NCBI GenBank assembly: GCA_951217055.1
Contig: OX578276.1
Span: 157,307,223 to 157,371,222 of the forward strand
From: Gerris lacustris
Lineage: Eukaryota; Arthropoda; Insecta; Hemiptera; Gerridae
Length of the DNA stretch: 64,000 bases
Direction: 5' to 3'
The notes beneath the pieces are model-generated. The model did not search any database and was not told where the DNA came from. It worked only from the letters and a program-made list of their open reading frames with translations. Below, piece after piece: positions 57,005 to 64,000 of this stretch; the stretch's first letter is position 1; each line of letters begins with the position of its first letter. The position numbers and the translations under genes were made by a program.

Positions 57005-58528
57005 TAAAAAACTGACTGTTAGAGAGGCACGAGCATTTCCACGTCCTATCACAGATGTTTACATGAGCGAAACTAGAGCACAATAACATAATATATTTGT
57101 AACTAAAAACTAAGAATGTGAGTTAAATTAATATGACATCATCTACGTGCTGCTACAGACAATACAACCGAGTAACTTCAACGTCAAACCAGTGTTTCGC
57201 TTCCCAGCTTACTCAAGGTAGCGGAACTTCTGTCATCGTTCCGAAGAACCGACATTTATTTCTCCGAATTCAAACGTTCCAACACAGAAATACGCTTTAG
57301 ACAGCAGGGAAAAGTTTTGGTTCCTTGTCCGTAGCTCAATTTTTACGAACCGACATTATTAGCTACTCGTCCGACTTATTGAAATTTGGATGGTAGGTCA
57401 TAATTAGCCCATTGTTGGTCCCATATAAGTTTTTATCCTTCTGCACCTTATTGTTACTTTATTGTTAATTTTTAACAAGCGCACAAACATACGTTTATTT
57501 ACACCTGTATCTTCAAAAGTACTTATCTGATTTTTATGAAATTCGAATGGTTTGACGAAAGTAGCCCACAGATAGACCCAGATTAATTTAAACCGTCTGC
57601 GCTCTTTAAATTTTGCTAAATTGTTACTTTAATTCAGGATTCAGGTTAAATAATTACAAGATAAAAAGAACTTTTTATGAACTACGTTTTTAAATTTTCT
57701 TTTGATTCATAATATGTAATGTTGATAATATAATTTGTATTGTTATATAAAATGTTAGTTAAATATAAATAGTTCCGAATTTATTTACTTCACACAAATG
57801 ACAACCTTCTAGAGAGCTGATCTTAAACCTATAAAAGGATAAATCTTTGAACAACGGATCTCACCAACACCTAATCTAAACCGTGGCCATCGATATGCCC
57901 CCGTGTGAACGGTAAGAGAAGAAAATTAAGTACAAATTAAAGAAGTACAGATGTAGAGAAACTAAACCGATATCTAGTACACAAGTGTAGACAAACCTGG
58001 TTGTCATACGTCAATTAATTTATTTCTGTCTACTTATTCTTTTTAGCTGTCATTCAATGTTTACCTTTTAATAAAAAATCACAAATTTGAAACCCGTCAT
58101 AATGAAGATCGTAAAAATATGGGATACGTCAAAACAAATAAAATAACTTGCGGATTTTTTCCGAACTAACTTTCCATACAGCAAAATTTGCTGAAAACGA
58201 ATTAATGTCTGCTGAAAGATGGCTATAAGTATTAAAATAATGCATTGTCATCGTGTTCTGAGCTATTTTAAAAGTTTCAAGTGCCTGGCTATTCGGGAAG
58301 TTAGTCAGAAATCGATTGCCAGATTTGTATCGGACAAACAAACAAACAAGAAACCAAGCTAATAAAAACGTAGTAAAATCAAAACAATTTTAACAAATTT
58401 AAAAAAAAGGGGGAAAAATTAAATGAATTTGACAATAATGGGTTGTACAAGCATACAATGGTTAAAGTATATGAAATAGGATGCGATAAAGCTATGTGCC
58501 ACACTAATTGCCTGACTATTTTTTATAT
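57005..58528 (-). repeat. F1 element, reverse, both ends, split by F5
   Basis: Left AAAACTGACTGTTAGAGAGG and right GCCACACTAATTGCCTGACT form the terminal repeats. Reverse F1 blocks are seen at 57190-57640 (GATGGTAGGTCATAATTAGC) and 58378-58528. F5 fills 57650-58377. Confidence 0.7.
57650..58377 (+). repeat. F5 copy inserted in F1
   Basis: AATAATTACAAGATAAAAAG to CTAATAAAAACGTAGTAAAA, including CTATAAAAGGATAAATCTTT and GCCATCGATATGCCC. Confidence 0.75.
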
Positions 58529-58634
58529 TCGGCCACTTTGTAATACAAAGGTGCTTTTATGTGATTGTTTGCAGGTGAGTAAAGTAGAATATAATTCTTA
58601 TTAATTATTTAAAAGCAGTTAAAAACCTTACTTA

Positions 58635-58800
58635 GGCCGCTTCCTGACTTGACGGTACGGTATCGCCGCGATATCGGTAAGCTCGTACCCTCGGTACTGA
58701 TTCGGTACAGATTCTTTACCGAGCGCCTATATCTTAATGAGTACTCCCTGACTTGGGCGGTATGCGTGGGAGCGGGGCGGTAAGGGATCGGTATACAGAA
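58635..58800. mobile_element. Truncated relative of the GGCCGC palindromic MITE
   Basis: TTA then GGCCGCTTCCTGACTTGACG and GTACGGTATCG words, like 55663. The right arm is diverged, with a second CTCCCTGACTTGGGCGGTAT at about 58745. Confidence 0.6.
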
Positions 58801-59098
58801 AGTTGGTACGAACAAACAGTAAAAACAGAAGCGGTTAAGTAATAGATTTATATACTCTTATCACTATCTTATACCGTGGTCTAAGTGTCATCGCAAAATA
58901 GAAACGGAGAAAGATATTTATGTTATTTTGGTCTCAGAAATTGAGAAATATCTATTGTTGAATAATAATTACCGGAATATGCTAGAAAGAACCTGATGGA
59001 GAAATCTTGTACGGAAATTTCAAACAAAACAAAAATTACAAAAGTACAATTATTTAAGTTATTTTCAAGAAAGATTATAGAATAATGCGCTTAAATAT

Positions 59099-59745
59099 AT
59101 AATAATTTCAAGATAAAAAGAACTTTTTATACACTACGTTTTTAAATTTTCTGTTGAATCGTATGTAATGTTGATAATATAATTGTTATTGTTATATAAT
59201 ATATAATGTTAGTGAAAAAAAAAAAAAAAAATAGTTCCGAATTTATTTACTTCACATAAATGGCAACCATCCAGAGAGCTGATCTTAAACCTATAAAAGG
59301 ACAAATCTTTGTACAACGGATCTCCCCAACACCAAATCTAAACCGTGCCATCGATATATTTAAAATAATATAAATAATACAATCGATAAATAATATAATC
59401 GATATTTCCTGTTTTGCTGTCATTCAATGTTTATCTATCACAAATTTGAGACCCGTCAAAATGATGATTGCGTAAATATTGGATAGGGCAAAACAAATAA
59501 AATAACTTGCGGATTTTTTCCGAACTAACTTTCCGCACAGCAAAATTTGCTGAAAACTAATTAAATTCTGCTGAAAGATGGCTAAAAGTATTAAAATAAT
59601 GCATTGTCATCGTGTTCTGAGCTATGCTAAAAGTTTCAAATGTCTAGCTATTCGGGAAGTTAGTTAAAAATCGATTGCCAGATTTGTACCGGACAAACAA
59701 ACAAACAAACAAACAAGAATGCAAGCTAATAAAAACGTAGTAAAA
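59099..59745 (+). repeat. F5 copy, fullest example
   Basis: Starts ATAATTTCAAGATAAAAAGA and ends AGCTAATAAAAACGTAGTAA, preceded by (ACAA)n. Very similar to 56299-56975, so both are probably young. Confidence 0.8.
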
Positions 59746-60174
59746 ATAAACAATGCGGGAGTGTTTATAACCTGCGACGTAGTAAACTTTTTGTAGTAAA
59801 ATTTAGTATAAATGTTACAGCCTGTTTGTTATTTTGCTGACACTTTTAACTTTTACTGAAACTTTGATATTTCGCAGAAAAATGACATTTTGCAGATTGA
59901 AAACAGTACAACAATGCTTAATTTTGCTGCCGTGAATAGATAAAATATTTTTTTAAGTCGCTATATTTTTATCATGAGTGGGTAGGTACAAGGTGTATAC
60001 ATGCCAAATTTCAAAGTGATCGGACGAAAGGTGTAGCCGTGAGAGCAGGCGAAGGACGGACAGAGAGACACATGCAGGAAAATATAAGGGTCCTTGGTTT
60101 TGCCTACGGCCCTAAAAAGGTTATATTTGACACACATTACGGGCATCATCAGACCTAAAGTAAAATAGTCTACG
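59746..60174. other. Unclassified repeat-like sequence
   Basis: TGCCAAATTTCAAAGTGATC and GGACGGACAGAGAGACACAT recall F1 and F4 words, but no boundaries are visible. No gene. Confidence 0.35.
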
Positions 60175-60361
60175 AGTGAGTGTGGCTCAGAGCTTATTTC
60201 GTATATATTTATGCTTTTATGGTTTTACAAGCTATTGTTATTTAAACCTTTCAAAATTGTTTTTATTTTATACATGTATTTAAGTATCAATTTAGCAAAA
60301 TTTAAAGAGCAGACGGCTAAACTAATCTAGGGCTATCTCCAGGCTACTTTCGACAAACCAA
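60175..60361 (+). repeat. F1 fragment
   Basis: TGTGGCTCAGAGCTTATTTC to CTACTTTCGACAAACC. Confidence 0.6.
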
Positions 60362-60375
60362 GTATTAGTTAAGCA

Positions 60376-60826
60376 TAGTATAACTATTTATGACTTTTTT
60401 GACCTTTTTTGGAACTATTCATCTCCTTGATTTTGCTTATTTTTATTTGTTAATTTATTCTATAATTTTTATTTAATTTTATTTTATTAATTGATTAATT
60501 ATCTTTATTGGTTAATTTTGATTCTTATGTCACGTTTGTTTGATCATATTATTCTGGTTATTTAATTGTTTCCCCTTCGTTTACATTTACTTATTATTTT
60601 TATTGTTACCTCTAATTTTATTTATTTAACGTTTATTAACTTCTTTTTAACTTTTTAACTTTTTTGAATTTTTATTGTGCTGAACTGCTTGTGTTGGTAA
60701 AATTCTTACGTAGTTGTTTGTTTCTTATTGTAGGCACTGATGATGGCCGAGAGGCCGAAAGCTAGTTCTGTTAAATAAACATTTAATTAGTGGAGAGGCT
60801 TTCCATTTTTATTATTCTATATTAGT
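60376..60826 (+). mobile_element. Short retroelement-like insertion with 13-bp duplication
   Basis: TATTAGTTAAGCA occurs just before (about 60363-60375) and just after (about 60827-60839). Near the 3' end are a stem-loop (GGCCGAGAGGCC) and AATAAA (60774-60779). The rest is T-rich. It looks like the 3' end of a non-LTR or Penelope-like element. No ORF. Confidence 0.5.
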
Positions 60827-61068
60827 TAAGCAATAACTTACAACAAAAACTATAGTACGTTAAACAGTAGTTTTAAGACATTTTTATTTATTAAATATAT
60901 TTTGGTAAAATTTAGTATAAACTTCTTTATCAATCTTAAAGTTATTGTGTCTTTTTCTTTTGTTATGTGGAAAGGTCCTAAGTACTTTCTTTTTAAATTA
61001 TTATTTTGGTTTTTTCAAATTTTATGTAGTAATCAGTATTTTTACTGGTCTTATATTACTTTGCTTTG

Positions 61069-61168
61069 TAAGTTTCATCGCACATTTCCGTTTCCCCAAT
61101 TTTGAACCACTTCCCGTGATTCCTCAAATCTTGCACATAGATACAACTTAGGTGAACAATACAGGAAC

Positions 61169-61206
<38 letters not shown>

Positions 61207-61340
61207 GTCAAATTTATTTGCTTTTCAAGTTTCATCGTAAACCTATTACCCCAATTTTGAACCACTTACCGTCATTCAATCTTCCCCAAATTTTGCACAT
61301 AGATACAACTAAGGTGAACAATACAGAAAAAAAAAAAAAA
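61069..61340 (+). repeat. Tandem duplication of about 159 bp ending in poly(A)
   Basis: AAGTTTCATCG ... CCCAATTTTGAACCACTT ... ACAATACAG plus an A run, at 61069-61200 and 61228-61340. Confidence 0.8.
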
Positions 61341-61540
61341 AAATTGAAAATAAGACCAGTTTTGAAAAATGGCATTTTTATATTAATTATTAACAAGTGA
61401 GTAAAATGGAGAAATATAACTTTTTTTTAAATTAACCAATAGTAAATGTTACTCGCCTTTATGATAATTAACAAGTAATCCAAAATTATCAAAGGTGCAA
61501 ATTAGTATAAGAATTATTCTTCGTTTTTCTTCTTTTTTTT

Positions 61541-61640
61541 AATTAATACTATATATACAAATCTTTAATATATAAAAGGACATATCTCTGTACAAAGGAT
61601 CCCGCCAAAACCGAATCTAAACCTTGCCATCGATATGCCC
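61541..61640 (+). repeat. F5 fragment
   Basis: TATAAAAGGACATATCTCTG and GCCATCGATATGCCC are F5 words. Confidence 0.6.
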
Positions 61641-62499
61641 TCGTGTAGGGGACGCTGAGGGAAGAAAAATGAGCCCGAGATCGACGCGGGGTTGTTTAGG
61701 TTTTTGCACTTCATATCGAGTGCCATAGATCTTAAACTAAATAGTCTGCCAATTATTGGGGCACATAGCTCCCATGAGGCCTATTTCATATACTTTAATG
61801 CTTCCATGCTTTTTACTTTCCTTTTTTGTCAAATTTATTTAATTCCCCCCCCCCCCCCCCCCCCCCCCCGTTTATTTAAATAATCTGTCAAATTTTTTCC
61901 GTTTTTTTTTTTTCATGAATTAAAGTATCAATTAAGCAAAATTTAAAGAGCGCAGACGGTTGAAATTAATCTGGAGCTATCTGTGGGCTATTTCTGACAA
62001 ACCATACAAATTTCATAAAAATCAGATGAGTATTTTTGAAGATACAGAAGTAAATAAATGTATGTGTATGCGCATGTTAAAGAGAAACAACCTGGCGCAG
62101 AGCTTGACACTCTTATGGGACAAACAATAAACTAATTATGACCAACCATGCAAATTTCATTTAAATCTCACCTGATTATAGATCAATTTAAAGAGTACAG
62201 AAGGTTGAAATTAATCTGGGGCTATCTGTGGGCTACTTTTTGACAAATCATCCAAATTTCATAATAATCAGTTGTGTATTTTAGAAGATATAGGTGTAAA
62301 TGAATGTATGTTTGTGCTTATGTGGGAGGGAAACAAGTGCGTACGGATAAAACTTAAATGAGACCAACAATGGGCAAATTTTGACCTACCGTAAAAACTT
62401 CATTAAAATCGGACCTGTAGTTTTTAAGATATGTTGGTGAGTGATGTGATGAGTGACACGGACAGACAGACACTGAACCAAAAATGTTCCCTGATGTCT

Positions 62500-62940
62500 G
62501 AAAATATTTTTATCTCCAGTAGGGAAAAAAAGTTATGATTTTGAATTAGTTTATTGGGACTAAAACAGGTTTTTTCATCCCTGTACTCAAAAAGTAGGAA
62601 GAAAAAGTAAAAGTAGGGCGAAAAAGTAAAGTAGGGCAAAAAAGTGAAGATTGCAAATTAATTATTTTATAAATATTAGAAAATGAATGGCTAATGTAAT
62701 GAAGTTGTTGAAATAAGGTTGGCGGCACTGAGTTTTTCGACCATGTTTATCTTTATTTATAACCTGCATCTAAATAACCTTCTATTTGAGTTTAATTCCA
62801 ATTCTTATTTGTTTTTAATATTGAATCTGTTATATCTGCTATTAAAAGTGCTGATAATTATTGTTATTTATTAAAATAATAAATAAAAACTGTGCAATGG
62901 ACAAAAATGTGTATTTTCTTCCTACTGGAGATAAAATATT
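62500..62940. mobile_element. Inverted-repeat insertion, about 440 bp
   Basis: AATATTTTTATCTCCAGTAG on the left is mirrored by CTACTGGAGATAAAATATT on the right. No ORF with a domain. Confidence 0.6.
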
Positions 62941-62944
62941 GTAT

Positions 62945-63100
62945 GTACCTCGTGAGTAAAGTGCCATTATTCCCCTCGCGATAATTATCTCCCTCGGCTT
63001 CGCCTCGGGATTTAGGGACCATGGTTCCTTCGGCTTTGCCTCAAGAACCAAATTTTTCGCTCAGGGAATAATGGCTTACTTTACTCCCTAGGTGCATAAA
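62945..63100. mobile_element. Foldback, about 155 bp
   Basis: GTGAGTAAAGTGCCATTATT and AATAATGGCTTACTTTACTC are inverted copies. The loop has CTCGGCTTCGCCTCGGG and a diverged second version, TTCGGCTTTGCCTCAAG. Confidence 0.65.
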
Positions 63101-63190
63101 TAACTATTGTTCTGTGGAACGATCACATAGCAGGCTTCACCCTCGGTAAGGTTGGAAGCAAAAGAAAGATAGAATGTTTTGTTTACTTAC

Positions 63191-63205
63191 AGTAGTAGGC
63201 GACAT
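63191..63205 (-). CDS. Candidate exon 1 of the PVPVDRP-repeat gene
   Basis: ATG TCG CCT ACT ACT followed at once by the perfect donor GTAAGT. Five codons (MSPTT) in phase 0 would join VVLLVCLAAVRC of the exon at 33278 to give MSPTTVVLLVCLAAVRC, a textbook signal peptide. A very short coding part in exon 1, interrupting the signal peptide, is the known layout of many insect cuticle-protein genes. The link over 29.9 kb is inference. Other exons, or another gene, could use this donor. Confidence 0.5.
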
Positions 63206-63270
63206 ACTGGCTAGATCGAGTCTGTGAAGACTATGCGGCGAGTCGGGCTTACTGATGTGGCCTATATATG
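63206..63270 (-). promoter_or_regulatory. Candidate core promoter and 5' UTR of gene 2
   Basis: On the minus strand CATATATAGG (TATA box, 63261-63270) lies about 60 bp before the ATG. About 30 bp after the TATA box, where transcription should begin (near 63238), is CGCATAGTC. The implied 5' UTR is about 30-35 bases. Confidence 0.45.
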
Positions 63271-63601
63271 ACTTTCCCTTCCAATATGTGTAACATGTTA
63301 GGCAAGGAAGCTCGAGACATGAATGTCTAAGTACCTTAAGTCCCAGTGCAGTAGTACGCGGTGCTTCTCACTCAAAGCCACTCGGCTCTTCTCGTAAGCC
63401 GCCGGCTCTAATCAGCTCTTAAGTAATTCGACCAAAACAAAGAATCTCTGTTATAGCTTCCTGGCTTTAGCAACTCGACTAGAAGTTACGCCGACTATGA
63501 CAAGACTTTAATATAATACGTAGGCGTTACTATCAAATAATATTTGATATGGTTAAAATAGTCGAAGTACCTCTGTCAAAGGAATGGAAGAATTTGGTAA
63601 A

Positions 63602-63840
63602 AGGCAACTTTTAGGTTATTGTCGATAATTCGATTGGCTACAAAACAGAAAGCATGGTAATTTTACGAAAGATAATAGATTGGAGGTATGTACTATATTT
63701 GGTAGGAATTTTATGGCTCGGTCAATCCTTATAGTTCCAATCGAAGGCAACTTTTTGATCTTTGATGATAATACGTTTGGCAACATAGGAGAGAACATTG
63801 GCAATTTTACGTAGAATAATAGATTGTAGAAATATTATTT
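63602..63840. repeat. Diverged direct repeat of about 144 bp upstream of gene 2
   Basis: GGCAACTTTTAGGTTATTGT ... AATTTTACGAAAGATAATAG (63602-63690) is echoed by GGCAACTTTTTGATCTTTGA ... AATTTTACGTAGAATAATAG (63746-63828). The two copies are clearly related but diverged. Confidence 0.55.
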
Positions 63841-63961
63841 ATTTTTATAATTAGGATTTGTTCATATTTTGGTTATGACTAGAGAGGTTACTAAAAAATA
63901 TCATAACAATATTGTCACCTCAAATTTATATTGATAAACATACGGCGATTTATTGGTAAAC

Positions 63962-63962
<1 letters not shown>

Positions 63963-64000
<38 letters not shown>
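63963..64000. repeat. (AT)n microsatellite at the window edge
   Basis: Continues past the end of the window. Confidence 0.95.

Larger units (their letters stand above)
61740..63165 (+). repeat. F1 copy with two nested inverted-repeat insertions
   Basis: TAAATAGTCTGCCAATTATT to CTCGGTAAGGTTGGAAGCAA, with a run of over 20 C at about 61846-61869. A second F1-like start follows at about 62185. 62500-62940 and 62945-63100 are insertions listed separately. Confidence 0.65.

Noticed and set aside
60737..60760. Hammerhead-ribozyme-like core CTGATGA...GAAA around a GGCC stem
   Set aside because: An extra base sits between CTGATGA and the stem. No partner for the GCTAGTTCTG strand (helix III) or cleavage site was found nearby. 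More likely the 3' stem-loop of a retroelement.

Overview
This window reads as animal nuclear DNA, most likely from an insect. It is AT-rich, has long introns with GT/AG splice sites, and is packed with nested transposable elements. There are no operons, tRNA clusters or other prokaryotic features. The insect assignment rests on a secreted histidine acid phosphatase, a secreted PVPVDRP-repeat protein with a cuticle-gene-like exon layout, and typical arthropod Gypsy, BEL/Pao and non-LTR elements. A hemipteran is my guess and is not proven.

Two host genes can be supported, both on the minus strand. Gene 1 is a histidine acid phosphatase. Six exons join in frame (28677-28913, 25044-25148, 23354-23593, 13989-14165, 7453-7579, 4244-4452) to give 365 residues, with a signal peptide, the RHGxRxP motif and the catalytic HD pair. 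The C-terminal exon or exons were not found and should lie beyond position 1. Gene 2 is a Pro/Val-rich secreted protein. Its large exon (32100-33278) contains no Met codon and opens inside a signal peptide. A candidate first exon (63191-63205, five codons, perfect GTAAGT donor, TATA box upstream) joins it in phase, which implies an intron of about 29.9 kb.

Nearly everything else is mobile or repetitive DNA inside those introns. 1-1835: 3' end of a non-LTR element. 9.1-13.2 kb: decayed APE-type non-LTR element. 14.3-15.2 kb: hairpin MITE with TA duplication. 17.4-23.2 kb: foldback MITE carrying a non-LTR 3' end that in turn carries an almost intact Gypsy element. 26.96-27.9 kb: Harbinger-like MITE with TTA duplication. 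36.4-37.7 kb: hAT-like element with a perfect 8-bp duplication. 43.0-43.5 kb: second hAT-like element. 43.9-45.4 kb: minus-strand non-LTR 3' end. 46.7-51.0 kb: BEL/Pao element with identical LTRs, no reverse transcriptase, and a stop codon at the integrase glutamate. 52.9-54.5 kb: non-LTR element with RNase H.

Several unnamed families recur and nest in each other; I call them F1 to F7. F1 is a TIR element of about 0.9-1 kb with a variable poly-C tract. F2 is a foldback beginning GTCCAGGAGATAG. F3 is a tandem unit of about 290 bp. F4 is a (GACA)n-containing repeat. F5 is a short-TIR element ending CGTAGTAATAA. F6 and F7 are shared sequences seen twice. Satellites include a 27-bp array with a 513-bp higher-order period (40.8-41.9 kb), several long (AT)n tracts and a 518-bp tandem duplication.

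I found no CRISPR array, no complete RNA gene and no clearly new multi-gene system. The most unusual items are the 184-bp target duplication, the internally deleted but recently mobile BEL element, the 27-bp higher-order array, and the long-intron model for gene 2.
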